In this document: positions 21,071 to 31,151 of the stretch, one piece after another
Numbering within the stretch: the first letter of the stretch is position 1
How the letters are laid out: each line of letters starts with the position of its first letter
Notes under the pieces: model-generated
What the model saw: the letters and a program-made list of their open reading frames with translations, nothing else
Told to the model about the DNA's origin: nothing
Database searches by the model: none
NCBI GenBank assembly: GCA_943736015.1
Contig: OX031064.1
Coordinates: 31,681,361-31,745,360, forward strand
DNA: 64,000 nucleotides
From: Tridacna crocea
Taxonomy: Eukaryota; Mollusca; Bivalvia; Cardiida; Cardiidae
Direction of reading: 5' to 3'
Made by a program: the position numbers and the translations under genes

Positions 21071-21390
21071 TCATGAGATGGCCTCGATTCTTCGAAAAAA
21101 AAAAATCATTTTTTTCTACGATATATCAATATAAAATTCAACGGTGCTTACCAAACATTCACGTCTAGAAAACGTAATTCTGATTCATAAATAGTGTTGG
21201 AGACCGACCTAAAAACTGCCGAAGAAATGGTAAAAAACAAACGTCCATTTGTAGTTTGCAAAGTCTGTGATATTTAATTAGTTAACCAGCAGCCAGATGA
21301 ATCGGCTCAAATGTAGTTAAACACTGGTGTGCTGATTTTATCAAATGTACATTTCCAATTCGAAAAAAAAAACATTATCACATTATTCAC

Positions 21391-21618
21391 TTAACCCATT
21401 ACCACATATACCTACTGTTAACGACCCTGAAAAAGAAGCCTTTAGAAAACATTGTAGGAAAAGGAGAAAATGCTGGTAAGCAGCATTTTCTCCTTTTCCC
21501 ACAATGTTTTCTACCCTTCACAAAACAAATTCCAAATTTTCAGTCACTTATATTTTGTCGTCAGCAAATGCTTTCGATTTGGACAAACCTAAAACATTGT
21601 CGTTTGGTAAAGAGTTAA
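21391..21618 (+). mobile_element. Family A copy
   Basis: TTAACCCATTACCACATATAC ... GTTTGGTAAAGAGTTAA. The right TTAA is shared with element H. The core has one G/A mismatch (ATTGTAGG against CCCACAAT). Confidence 0.85.
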
Positions 21619-21756
21619 GGATAGGGAACCCTAATGGCATTCGTGTAATATCGCCTTTCTTCGCCAAAATCGTAAGGATTCGGCTAAGACTCGGGTGATT
21701 TTTCGGCGATGAAAGGCGAAATTAAACGAAACATGTTAGGGTGCCCTATCCGTTAA
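21615..21756. mobile_element. Element H: 142-bp TTAA-bounded foldback
   Basis: TTAAGGATAGGGAACCCTAA at left and TTAGGGTGCCCTATCCGTTAA at right, with inner CGCCTTTCTTCGCC / GGCGATGAAAGGCG. Both ends carry TTAA; the left one is shared with a family A copy. It is unrelated in sequence to A or B. Confidence 0.6.
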
Positions 21757-21794
21757 GTTCTTAATTAGGCTACAATATCTTACAGGAAAAAACA

Positions 21795-21920
21795 AACAGA
21801 ATAGTGTAGATTCAAGATCAGACTGCAAGTTCTGTGCAGTCTGATCTTGATCTACACTGTCCGCGAAAGATCAACGAGTCGCCCATAGCAGCGAGTCGCC
21901 CATAGCAGCCTAAGTGTTTA
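21795..21920 (+). repeat. Family B core and right flank, partial
   Basis: GATCAGACTGCAAGTTCTGT / GCAGTCTGATC, CACTGTCCGCGAAAGATCAA, then GCGAGTCGCCCATAGCA present twice in tandem. Confidence 0.6.
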
Positions 21921-22309
21921 CCACAATATGGAAGGATCATGACATTTTTTAACATGAACATTTTAAATGTCAGTGCGTAAACTTGATGGGGTTACATTTC
22001 AGAAAAAAACAGAATTCATAATGCATTCATCCTCAGTATTTTCTTCTTTTCCCATGATGTTTTCAAAATGCTTCTTTCCCAGGGTCAATTAAACTTTGGT
22101 CTGTGCTTTAAAGAGTTATAGCAAAATAGATTGGTTGTTGATGCTTTCGTATATTGTATCATATCTGGTGCTATCAGTATTTATTGCGTATTTTTCATTT
22201 AAATTCGGCCTATAAAAAAAATACAAGTATATGTGTTTAAGGTTTCCCATCCCTACAAAGTGCTGACGACCCAAAACTTTTTACGTTAGGATTGGACAAA
22301 AAAAATCTG

Positions 22310-22560
22310 TGGGGTGTGGTATCGGTCCATGTAAAAAGTTCACCCTACCAACAGCATCTCGGACGAAACGCTTAACAAGCAGAACTCCAGATAGAGGAAG
22401 TGATTTTGGTTTCAAAATTGAAAATATTAATTATTCTCCATTAAATCCTATGTTATGGGTGCTCATTAGAATCGTCTCATCGAGACAATTCTAATGAGTA
22501 CCTACAACATAGGGTTTAGAAGAAAAATAATTGATTTAGAAGACCGTCACACCCTGTTAT
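22310..22560. mobile_element. Family M element
   Basis: Around 250 bp with CTCCAGATAGAGGAAGTGATT and a central palindrome CTCATTAGAATCGTCTCATC / GAGACAATTCTAATGAG. The opposite-orientation copy is at 52745-52920. Confidence 0.6.
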
Positions 22561-22633
22561 CTGTAGCTTTGATACGGATATTTTTTTGTTGTTGTTGGGC
22601 CTTATTGTGGAAGTTCATTGATTCACTCATGAC

Positions 22634-22996
22634 GGTAGTGGACCCGTAGTAGAAAACAGCTATTTCCACTGTAATATTGTCCTACAACATTTGCCATGAT
22701 TAAAAATGAGTATTATTGTACTACTCTTACCGAGCCACTTTTTCCTTATTGTCCTTTGTAGAATTATCAGTTATAAATCTAAAACCACTATATTCTCATT
22801 ACAAAGGGAGATAATAATTACCTCCCTTTTCTGGAAACTAACAAAAGTATCAAATAAATTCAAGATAGACGTCATGGGAATTTCTGGTCGGAGAAAAAAG
22901 TGCAACTTGAGTATTATATCTGTTTAAATCCGTATTTATCAACTATCAAGACATTTTTATGCCATGCTGCACTGGAAGTATTACGGGACCACTACC
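22634..22996. mobile_element. Family G element copy 2
   Basis: TIRs GGTAGTGGACCCGTAGTA and TATTACGGGACCACTACC. The body is about 80 percent like copy 1 by eye. No clear target duplication. Confidence 0.75.
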
Positions 22997-23590
22997 TTAA
23001 TCATTTCATCAGTTCATTGAAGTTACTTTGCAGCAGTTTACAAACGTTTGCTTTTGTAATCGGGCATCATCTTTTCTCATCATTACCAGTTTAAAAGTGC
23101 CATTTATGAAGTAGATACATTTACGTTTAATGATGTAATATTTTGTAAATATTTTACGCAAAATCATCGAAAAAATTGACAACTATGAAAAAGCAGCTTT
23201 GTTATCTTGTTTGAATTGTTTAACTCTGTAAATAATTTAAAAAAAAAATAAAAGAATTAAAAAATTCAAAAAGTTGTTACAGTATTACATGTAGTCTCTC
23301 TTCCCAGAACCGCCCTAGTCTCCCGCATATATGTGCAGTACATGCGTGTATTATCTGCGTCGAAATGTGGGTAAAGACTTGATTCTCACAGTCTTTGAAT
23401 ACATCGTGGAAAAATGAGCAACCGTTTTCCCTTTTGGAGAAAGATAGTTTTTCCATCCTTCTGTCTAACAATATTGTGGTTACTATGTATGTTATGTATT
23501 ATGGGCCGGTGGCCTAATCTACAGAATAAAGAAATCTGTCTGCAGATTGGAGTAATATAGGTGACTTAGGTTTTTTTTTCGTAAAACCGG

Positions 23591-23641
23591 AGCTCGTATT
23601 CACCAACCATTCTTAAGGACGTTCTTCGTCTTATTCTCTAG

Positions 23642-23676
<35 letters not shown>

Positions 23677-23808
23677 TGAAAGTAACACAACTTCTGATCG
23701 GCTAAACCATTCGGTTTAGCCAATCAGAAGTTGTGTTACTTTCAAATTTAGAAAATCTTGGAGAATAAGACTAAGAATATTCTCAAGAATGGTTGGTGAA
23801 TACGGGCC
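23591..23808. mobile_element. Family F palindromic MITE copy with (TTA)n expansion
   Basis: Same ends (CTCGTATTCACCAACCATTC ... GGTTGGTGAATACGGGCC) and same GGTTTAGCCAATCAGAAGTT arms as the copy in the mariner gene. A (TTA)n run at about 23647-23676 occupies the left arm only, so the arms are no longer equal. CCGG flanks both sides. Confidence 0.75.
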
Positions 23809-23859
23809 CCGGGTCGGAAGTTCAAGCCTGCAGTGTAATGAACAACTCCTTTCACTGAA

Positions 23860-24010
23860 CAGCCTTCGCCATATCAAAAGTGAAAGCGTTTGCAGACGAC
23901 AAACTAAATATGGCTAAAATGGAAGAATTTTTGTTCGAAAGGGTAACAAGCATATGAAAAAAAAAAAAATTTCAAGCATTTTTCCCTTCCCACAATGTTC
24001 TGTCAAGACA
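23860..24010 (-). mobile_element. Degenerate family A copy
   Basis: GAAAGCGTTTGCAGACGACA then a ruined core (AAAAATTTCAAGCATTTTTCCC) and CCCACAATGTTC. Confidence 0.45.
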
Positions 24011-24059
24011 ATCCTTTCTTTTATAATGCGTTTGAGTCTTTTTCCATTCATTTCCGATT

Positions 24060-24265
24060 TATTTTGACGACACTACAAAAAGAGGTTTTCAGCAACATAG
24101 TGGGAAAAAAATGATAACGCTGTTAACCAGCATTTTCTCCTTTTCCCGCAACGTTTTCCACTCTTCTAAACAGACATCCCTTCATTTGAGCCACACTGAA
24201 TTTGTCATCTCAAATGTTTTCAATCTGGACAGGTCTAAAATTGTATCGTTTGGTAAAGAGTTACT
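24060..24265 (+). mobile_element. Degenerate family A copy
   Basis: Core TAGTGGGAAAAAAATGATAA / CAGCATTTTCTCC; right end GTTTGGTAAAGAGTTA. Confidence 0.55.
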
Positions 24266-25119
24266 TTGTACGAACAGCAAACCCTTTGAATTTGAATAAG
24301 TACAAAAACATGGGTAAAAAGGCCGTGCGAAAGGGAGATAATCCTTTTTTTCCACAATGTTTTGAACAACATCATTTCTAAATGAGGTAATATTCCAGAT
24401 TATTAAAAGACAAAAAAAAAGTTAAAATCATATAACAATCTTGTGGTGCAAGTGTGCAAAACCAAACGTGGTGGGGGAGAGAGAGAAAGTATGAAAGTAA
24501 AAAAGGATTTCCGAATGTCAGTTCGTACGAAATGTTACATACTGCCCGATTTAGAACAAAACAAACAGTTAAAAAAAGATACGAGGGTTGTTCTGGAAGT
24601 TCGTAGAATTTTTTTATAGGACAAGTTATAATCGCAGTTTAATAAAATAGAATATACGGGCACAAATTTCAGATTTTATTCTATCCATTCCCTGTGTATT
24701 TTTCTAGTATCTTAAATAGCAAAATTTTCCTAACAGAAATAAAACAGCATGTAAGTCATACCCGGAGCACGCCGACGTCATAAGTAACGCCAAACGTCAT
24801 TTAAGTCCAACTAACGTCGCACTTTCTCCACATAGTCACCCGCAAGATCCACGCATTTCCGATGCCTGCTTATCCACTTAGTGTACGTTTCTACATACCA
24901 CTCTTCAGAAAATGACGACACAACTGCTTGGGCTTGTTTAGTAAGGTCATCAGCTGAATCAAACCGTATTCCGCGTAACTGTGCCTTGAGCTCCGGGAAC
25001 ACGCGAAAATCCATGGGGGCGAGGTCAGGACTGTACGGTGGGTGCTTCAAGACCTCAAAACCCAGCAGAGTGATCTCTAGCTGTGTAGATTCCGCTCGGT
25101 GTCCCGGTGCATTATCCTG

Positions 25120-25315
25120 GGCCCGTATTCACCAACCATTCTCAAGAACGTTCTTGGTCTTATTCTTCAAGATTTCCTGACTGTGAAAGTAACAGAACGT
25201 CTGATTGGCTAAACCATCCGGTTTAGCCAATCAGACGTTCTGTTACTTTCACATTGGCAAAATTCTGAAGAATAAGCCTAAGAATATTCTCAAGAATGGT
25301 TGGTGAATACGGGCC
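25120..25315. mobile_element. Family F palindromic MITE inserted in mariner transposase
   Basis: A 196-bp near-complete inverted repeat begins GGCCCGTATTCACCAACCAT and ends with its complement. The centre is CTAAACCATCCGGTTTAG, flanked by CCAATCAGACGTT arms. CTG is duplicated on both sides (25117-25119 and 25316-25318), and removing element plus one CTG restores the transposase codons CAC CAG GAT AAT. No coding capacity. The superfamily is unassigned; a 3-bp duplication fits PIF/Harbinger-like or CACTA-like elements. Confidence 0.85.
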
Positions 25316-25393
25316 CTGGTGTAGTATTACTTGGTCATGGTTCAAGTGGGGCCGTTTCTTCCGTATCGCGTTAACGAGATCCCGCCTCAGAAC

Positions 25394-25489
25394 CTAAAGA
25401 AAGAAATGCACGGTTCATTAGGTTTGCGTAAATCAATATCTCATTTTTTGTTATTTATTTGATTGATTTATTTATTTATTTAGATGTAT

Positions 25490-25520
<31 letters not shown>

Positions 25521-25528
25521 TCATTTAC
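25394..25528 (-). other. Spliceosomal-type intron inside the mariner transposase
   Basis: On the minus strand the boundaries read AAG|GTAAATGA and TTTCTTTCTTTAG|GTTCTG. A branch-point-like CTAAT lies 24 nt upstream of the acceptor AG, and a pyrimidine tract sits between. Splicing is phase 0 and restores the expected mariner peptide YYSKVLRR. Most of the intron is a (TTTA)n tract at about 25440-25522. Unspliced, translation stops five codons past the junction. Confidence 0.8.
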
Positions 25529-26639
25529 CTTAGAATAGTATGCCGCTGTGACTGTTTGGCCCTCTGGAATTCGTTGCTGTAATAGCATCCCGTGCCGGTC
25601 CATGAAGTAAACGAACATCTGTTTTCCTGCGCTTTTTTGGACCCGAGCCTTTTTTGGTGGAGGGGTACGCGGGGTTTTCCACACCGATGACATGCGCTTA
25701 GTTTCCGGGTCAAAGTGGTACAGCCAGGTCTCATCCGTGGTGATAATCCTGTCTAAAAATGCGTCTCCCTCTGTTTCGTAGCGGGTAAGAAACTCCTGTG
25801 AACATCGCACCCGGCATTCTTTTTCACTTTCCTTGAGCAATCGGGGCACCCAACGCGCACTAACTTTAGACATGCCCAGTTCATCTGTTAATATCCCATG
25901 CACCGTGGATACCGAAACATCGAGTTCATCTGCAATCGACCTGACAGTAATTCTCCTATCACAATTTACCATGTCTTTCACTCGATCCCTAACTGAACAC
26001 ACTACGACGGCCGGCCGACCAGATCTAGGATCGTCCTCAATAGAATCACGTCCGCTTCTAAAACGCGCATGCCACTTATATACAGTAGCTGGGCTGCATT
26101 TTTTATATTTTCCTGTAGATTTGATCATGTTCAGCGTTTCTGTTGGTGATTTTTCCAGCGCGACACAAAATTTCACAACACTTCGCAATTCGACGTCGCC
26201 GGTAGACGTCATCTCTTCCGGTCAGCGACTTTTTGATATCTCCTTCAAAATCGTGTAGCTCGTTTGAAAGAACCGAAAACGTTATGAAATTTGCAGGAAA
26301 TGACGTCATGACGTTGTGTTAACGATCGACGTTTTCGCGCCATTTTGATGCCAATAGAAAGTATAAAAGATACGATGTAAAATCTGTTATACTATGTTAT
26401 ACATTGTTAAGAAATGGACTGCTCCGGTATCCCGATATTGTGTTGCTAGGGTTACCGCTATTTTCGGTTATTGTTGATATTTTCGAATAATCTTTTGGAA
26501 ATGTAGTCACGGTATGTTTAAGTACTTATACCTTGATATTTACCTATAGATTACAAATAATATGGATTTTAGAGCAAAATTCTACGAACTTCCCGAACAA
26601 CCCTCGTATATTGGATTTCAATAACTTCAAGTGTACTTC

Positions 26640-27045
26640 ACCCTTTTTCAGAAGAAATCTATTTTAGACTCCTAGAAATTGAAAGCGTTTGCCGACGACA
26701 AATTAACCCTTTGGCTGCTAAGCGCGACTCTCTGAACTTTTGCGGCCAGTGTAGATCAAGATCAGACTGCACAAAACGTGCAGTCTGATCTTGATCTACA
26801 CTGTCCGTTACGGAGATATCAAACAAAAAACTATAAACATTGAAATAGCAATATTTGGATTTTTACTCTAGAATTGAAAATTTCATTTTTAGTTATTCAG
26901 CAGTATAAGGGTTAACTATGGCTGAAGTAATTGAAATTTTTTTTTTGAGAGGTTAGAAAAAAAATCTCTTTTTCCCATAATGTTTTCAAAAATGTTTTTT
27001 CTTCGGTGTCATTAAAACAAAAGATTGTATGGAAAAGAGAACTAA
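26640..27045 (-). mobile_element. Family A copy interrupted by family B
   Basis: Left half ends GTTTGCCGACGACAAA. B occupies 26703-26915. The right half resumes CTATGGCTGAAGTAATTGAA, with a damaged core (one arm missing, TCTTTTTCCCATAATG) and a degenerate end. Confidence 0.7.
26703..26915 (+). mobile_element. Family B hairpin MITE, reference copy, nested in A
   Basis: TTAACCCTTTGGCTGCTAAG at left; read inward from the right, TTAACCCTTATACTGCTGAA. Hairpin GATCAAGATCAGACTGCACA / TGCAGTCTGATCTTGATC; then GTCCGTTACGGAGATATCAA, TGAAATAGCAATATTTGG, GAAAATTTCATTTTTAG. TTAA is duplicated within the host A sequence. No coding capacity. Confidence 0.88.
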
Positions 27046-27228
27046 ATGACTTTTGGGGCTTTTTTGTTACACCTGTCTAGCTGACTGAATAAACAGGAAG
27101 TGCGGAGGTTTGAAAGGGTCGAATCTCCACGGGACCGAGTGACTGTACTAGATCTGGAATTGTTTTTTTTTTTTGGAACGGTATTTTTCCATACAAGTTT
27201 TCATTGGTCGGTACACTGAGGATGGATA

Positions 27229-27405
27229 TCCGGTTCCGTATTACCCAATCAATGTTAAGAACGTTTTTAATTTGAAAGTAACGCAACTTCTGGTTGGATA
27301 AACCACTTGGTGAAGCCAATCACATGTTGTGTTACATTCAAAGTTAAAAAATCTTGGAAAAAAACGCAGAGAGAATGTTTTTAAGGATGGTTAGCGACAG
27401 ATATG
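27229..27405. mobile_element. Degenerate family F copy
   Basis: It carries the paired arms AAAGTAACGCAACTTCTGGTTGG and AAGCCAATCACATGTTGTG around GGATAAACCACTTGG, and degenerate ends (CCGTATTACCCAATC, GGATGGTTAGCGACAG). An old copy. Confidence 0.55.
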
Positions 27406-27600
27406 GACGTATACAGAAAATTTCACTTACCAAGAAAAACAACATTATTTGAATTAATTACAAGATGCTTTGTGTATAGATACAGATCAAACTGCGCAGA
27501 ATGTGTAGTCCAATCTCTGATCTGCACTATCCACCATCTTATTCTAGTTTGTGACAAAAGTGATTCATCAGCTTGAAGTGGAAGCGCGCTATTTTAATCT

Positions 27601-27829
27601 TTAAACCTTTACTAAACAATCCCAACTACCCTGAGACAGAAGCCCTATGAAAACATTTTTGAAATAAGGAGAAAATGCTGGTAACCAGCATTTTCTCCTT
27701 TTCCCACAATGTTTTCTACCCTGCTGGTAACAAATTTCATTTTTTAAGTTACGCACATTTTGTCGTCTGCAAGCTGTTTTAATCAAAATCAGGTTTCACC
27801 TAAAATTTTGTCGTTTATTAAAGGGTTAA
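27601..27829 (+). mobile_element. Family A copy
   Basis: TTAAACCTTTACTAAACAAT ... GTTTATTAAAGGGTTAA. The core left arm starts ACATTTTTGAAATAAGG, mismatched to the right arm. Confidence 0.8.
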
Positions 27830-27927
27830 AAATGTTACTTATTTATTGGTGGTAAAAAGTTAAACTACTTTACATTCAGAAATTGCTCTTTTTCATACAT
27901 ACAAGCCTATTCTGATACAGAAATGTC

Positions 27928-28006
27928 TATCGTCCGTTTACTTCCTAAACCTCGTAACTACAGCTTGTAACAAGCTGTGGTTACGAGGTTTTGGAAGTAA
28001 ATCGAC
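27928..28006. repeat. Family E palindrome copy
   Basis: TATCGTCCGTTTACTTCC, then CTCGTAACTACAGCTTGTAA and CAAGCTGTGGTTACGAGG, closing GGAAGTAAATCGA. Confidence 0.75.
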
Positions 28007-28103
28007 TTTTTGTTCTTCCGCATGGTAATGATCCTACCTTTTCCAAGTTTTCAGGCTATATTTATTTCATTTCCACATTTCCTTCTCTCTTCTCCCTGTT
28101 CAC

Positions 28104-28160
28104 TCGATGAGCGAGTGAGTGAGTGAGTGAGTGAGTGAGTGAGTGAGTGAGTGAGTGACG
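28104..28160. repeat. (GAGT)n microsatellite
   Basis: About 13 GAGT units, preceded by CTCGATGAGCGA. Confidence 0.95.
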
Positions 28161-28623
28161 CACACGAGGAAGGGTGCAAAACTCAAAAGACAGACAGACA
28201 CACACACACCCACAAGCACAGAGAGGACATGGAGAAGAGATAAGAGGGGAGTGAGGGGCGGCTTTTACAACCAATGAGATGTTTCTCTTAAAGTCAGTAA
28301 CTCGAAAATCCAAAAGCATACAAAAATAGAGAAAATATTGCATAGACGAATTAAAAACCGAATACATCTAACGAACTTCGGATTACATGTAGAGTTTTAA
28401 ACGTCTCATTAAAACTTTATAAGGGATAGTTAACTGTTTTGCTACAATCAACTTTTCATAAATACATTATTAGAAGCATGACAATGACAGCAAACGACTG
28501 GAATGAAAACAAAGGCAATGAATAAATTTGTGAGTGTATACAGTATTGAGAGACAACTGTATCTCTGCAATGTTTGTACCTGCCACGATGTCTTTATTAG
28601 TTATCTCAGGTGGAAACGTCAGC

Positions 28624-28670
28624 ATATCGTCGGTTTATTTCGAAAACCTCGTAACTACAGCTTGTTACAA
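28624..28670. repeat. Family E half palindrome
   Basis: One arm only: ATATCGTCGGTTTATTTCG and CTCGTAACTACAGCTTGTTA, cut at the centre. Confidence 0.65.
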
Positions 28671-28764
28671 GACTTAATTCTTATCCTGCTCAATACATGA
28701 AAATAAAACTTTAAAGCAGTTGAAAAACACAAATATTGTTGTTTTTGTTTCAATACATTCAATA

Positions 28765-29120
28765 TCTCCCGCTAGATGGCATTCTATAAGTACACATCTA
28801 TCTAATTTGGGCATTCTCGGTACAGAACCGGACTAGTATTCTACGCAACAACCGTTACTTTGAATTTCAAACTACATGTAAAACGTTTACTCATTAAAAC
28901 GCTACCTGGTGCGATTCATTCAGCTATGATCAGCAGTTTAGAGAAATCTGGAGCTAAAACAGGCCTGATTTCTCCTCAAACGTATTGATAAAAGCCATTT
29001 TCTCCATTGCTACTTTATAGCGCGTATTACTACAATCCCCTAAATATTCGGGGGGGGGGGGGGGGGCGTCATAGCAGACAGGTCGAATCTTCGAATAATA
29101 TGACATGCGCAGACAACGCA
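28765..29120 (+). repeat. Family N repeat with G-tract expansion
   Basis: Begins CTCCCGCTAGATGGCATTCT, ends GACATGCGCAGACAACGCA. About 17 G (from 29050) follow CCCCTAAATATTC at the same internal position as the G/C tracts of the 7.5-kb copy. Confidence 0.75.
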
Positions 29121-29299
29121 ATTTATCTATTTATGTGGGGGGGGGTCTCCTTATTGGACAGTGTAGATCCAAGTTCAGACTGCCCATTACAAGCATTTTC
29201 TCCTTGTCCCACAAAGTTTTCAAAAAAGTCTCCTTCATTTGTTACTCAAATAACATGTTTCTGTAAAGGCAGAAATAATGTAGGAAAGTGGAGAAAATA

Positions 29300-29510
29300 C
29301 AACTGGTGATAGTCATTGTGACAGGAATCATCCCTATCTCACAGCTGATCGTTGTTTCGACGATGGTTATGTGGGAAAGCAGCCAGTGGACTGGAAACAA
29401 TATCATGCGAAGCACTTCTAATAGAAACTCCAGGAAAGCATGGATAGGTGCACTGGCCGCCGCGATTTAATTGAAATGTTGAAAACGGCGTTAAACACCA
29501 TATAGTCAAT
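29300..29510 (+). mobile_element. SINE-B copy, 3' two-thirds
   Basis: GGTGATAGTCATTGTGACAG, GTTTCGACGATGGTTATGTG, GGATAGGTGCACTGGCCGCC, TTGAAAACGGCGTTAAACACC and the tail AGTCAATCAACTAATC. The head is replaced by family A-like fragments at 29186-29245. Confidence 0.7.
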
Positions 29511-29762
29511 CAACTAATCCTTTTCCCACGATATTTTGCCTGAGTTGTTTTTTTTAAAAATCGGGGTTGTTAGGTATTGAGTTAAAATGTGGCAATTTCA
29601 TGACACAAATTCGTCACGGTAATTGAAGTTATGTCTATATGCAAATATGATCTGAAAATGTACGATTCATTTGGAATAATGAAAGTATTGTAAAAACTGC
29701 AGAAACGCCTGCAAATGTCAATAAAACTGAATATAATAAAGCCACGCCTTTTTACATCGATT

Positions 29763-30028
29763 TTAAACTTTTACCACACAGTCTAAACTTTTCTACACCC
29801 TTCCCCAAACAATCCCTGGTTTTTACGAGCCTGAGATAGAATCCCTTTGAAAACATTTTGGGAAAAGAAAAAAATGCTGGTAAGCAGCATTTTCTCCTTT
29901 TTCCACAACGTTTTCTACATGGGTTTTCCGAAAACAAATTTCAATTTTTTTGAATCACGTTAATTTTGTCGTCTGCAAATGCTCTCAATTTGGTTTAGTC
30001 TGAAATTTTGTCATTTGGTAAAGAGTTA
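29763..30028 (+). mobile_element. Family A copy with extra left segment
   Basis: TTAAACTTTTACCACACAGTC is followed by a second start-like CCCTTCCCCAAACAATCCCT, as if two left ends were stacked. Right TCATTTGGTAAAGAGTTAA, shared with the next copy. Confidence 0.75.
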
Positions 30029-30230
30029 AGGACCCTGAGGAAGATGCCTTTTGAAAACATTGTGGGAAAAGGAGAAAAATCCTGGCTACCAGTATTTTCT
30101 CCTTTTCCTACAATGTATTCCCCACGTTTTTTTAAAGCCACATTCCATCATTTGACCTTCATTTCATTTGTCGTCTGCAAAAGTTTTCAAAATTGACAGA
30201 TTTGAATTTTTGTCGTTTGGTAAAAGAGTG
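30025..30230 (+). mobile_element. Family A copy sharing TTAA with its neighbour
   Basis: It starts directly GGACCCTGAGGAAGATGCC after TTAA, so about 28 bp of the left end is missing. Core mostly intact. Right end GTTTGGTAAAAGAGTGAA lost TTAA. Confidence 0.7.
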
Positions 30231-30324
30231 AATGCATTGCCATCTGCAAAGTTAATGACGTTTTGCTTCATGCTTTTAACAGCAAAGAGATTTTAGATAC
30301 GACTTCATTATAAAGAATTAATAT

Positions 30325-30550
30325 TTAACTCTTTACCAAACGACAGTTTTTAGACGGGTCCAAATTGAAAGCCTTTGCAGACGACAAAGTTAATGACTCT
30401 AAAATTGAAATTTGCCTTGTTAAGGATAGAAAACATTGTCGGAAAAGGAGAAAATGCTGGTTACCAGCATTTTCTCCTTTTCCCACAATGGTTTCTAGAG
30501 GCTTCCTTCTCAGGGTCGTTAAAAGTCGGGATTATGTGGTAAAGAGCTCA
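30325..30550 (-). mobile_element. Family A copy
   Basis: TTAACTCTTTACCAAACGAC; right end ATGTGGTAAAGAGCTCA lost TTAA. The core has one mismatch (TTGTCGG). Confidence 0.8.
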
Positions 30551-30578
30551 GTAATGTTCGTTTCTGGCAAAAGGAGGT

Positions 30579-30808
30579 TTAACCCATAACCACACAATCC
30601 ATACCTTTGACGCCCCTGAGAAAGAAGCCTTTTCCAACACACTGTAGGAAAAGGAGAAAATGCCGGTAACCAGCATTTTCTCCTCTTCCCACAGTGTTTT
30701 CTACCCTTCCCAGAACAATTTTTTATATTTTAGTCACCTTTATTTTGTCGTCTGCAAATGCTTTCAATTTGAACCAGTCTAAAATTTTGTCGTGTGGTAA
30801 AGAGTTAA
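30579..30808 (+). mobile_element. Family A copy
   Basis: TTAACCCATAACCACACAATC ... GTGTGGTAAAGAGTTAA. Core arms ACACTGTAGG and CCCACAGTGT show the CACTGT variant on both sides. Confidence 0.85.
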
Positions 30809-30814
30809 AGCATC

Positions 30815-31090
30815 TCCTTGATGCATTATTCCAACCAGCTTTTGGTCCATGAATTCAACTTTGTCTAACAACGGTCTAAATCATGAGGTAGACCAGTCCT
30901 TTGACATGCACAAAATTGACAAATACTGCGGCAAAAAGTTTTGACCAAGGTCAGCCTGCGCGGGCTGCTAAGGCTGACCTGGGTCGAAGTTTTTTTGTTT
31001 TTTTTTCCCCCAGATGCATTAAGTCTCCGTTTTCACAGAGCATGGCTCATTCTATTTTGCCAAATCGGTATTTCGTTGTAATCAAATAAG
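30815..31090 (+). mobile_element. Family D element
   Basis: GGTCCATGAATTCAACTTTG, CTAACAACGGTCTAAATCATG, CCAAGGTCAGCCTGCGCGG, CTGACCTGGGTCGAAG, CAGATGCATTAAGTCTCC, AGAGCATGGCTCAT. Confidence 0.65.
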
Positions 31091-31151
31091 AAATTTACGA
31101 CACAAGATGCCTACCTGTAGCAGAAAGACGAACAAATAAATAACAATCACT

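Larger units (their letters stand above)
24811..26212 (-). pseudogene. Mariner transposase with one intron, disrupted by a palindromic insertion
   Basis: Exon 1 (26212-25529, 228 aa) has the N-terminal mariner helix-turn-helix region (VELRSVVKFCVALEKSPTET...DDPRSGRP), a second HTH (VRSIADELDVSVSTVHGILTDELGMSKV) and the first catalytic Asp in ITTDETWLYHFDPETKR. A GT-AG intron (25528-25394, phase 0) follows the Lys codon of YYSK. Exon 2 resumes as VLRRDLVNAIRKKRPHLNHD and is broken at the codon boundary HQ/DNA by the F element at 25120-25315. It continues DNAPGHR...YSPDLAPMDF to the stop. The spacing from Asp in DNAPGH to Asp in APMDF is 34 residues, the D,D34D mariner signature. The total without intron and insert is about 355 aa, normal length. 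It is called a pseudogene because of the insertion; no other stop or frameshift is seen. Confidence 0.88.
24582..26606 (-). mobile_element. Full-length mariner (Tc1/mariner) transposon, TA target sites
   Basis: The ends are inverted repeats of about 30 bp. The left begins CGAGGGTTGTTCTGGAAGTT and the right ends with the near-complement (AACTTCCCGAACAACCCTCG). TA dinucleotides flank both sides (24580-24581 and 26607-26608), as expected for mariner. The transposase is on the minus strand with about 390 bp of 5' and 230 bp of 3' noncoding sequence. This is longer than a typical 1.3-kb mariner, even after subtracting the 196-bp palindromic insertion at 25120-25315 and the 135-bp intron. The frame is otherwise open, so the copy was probably young when it was interrupted. 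Confidence 0.92.

Noticed and set aside
24881..26258. Plus-strand frames across the mariner region
   Set aside because: Shadows of the minus-strand transposase.
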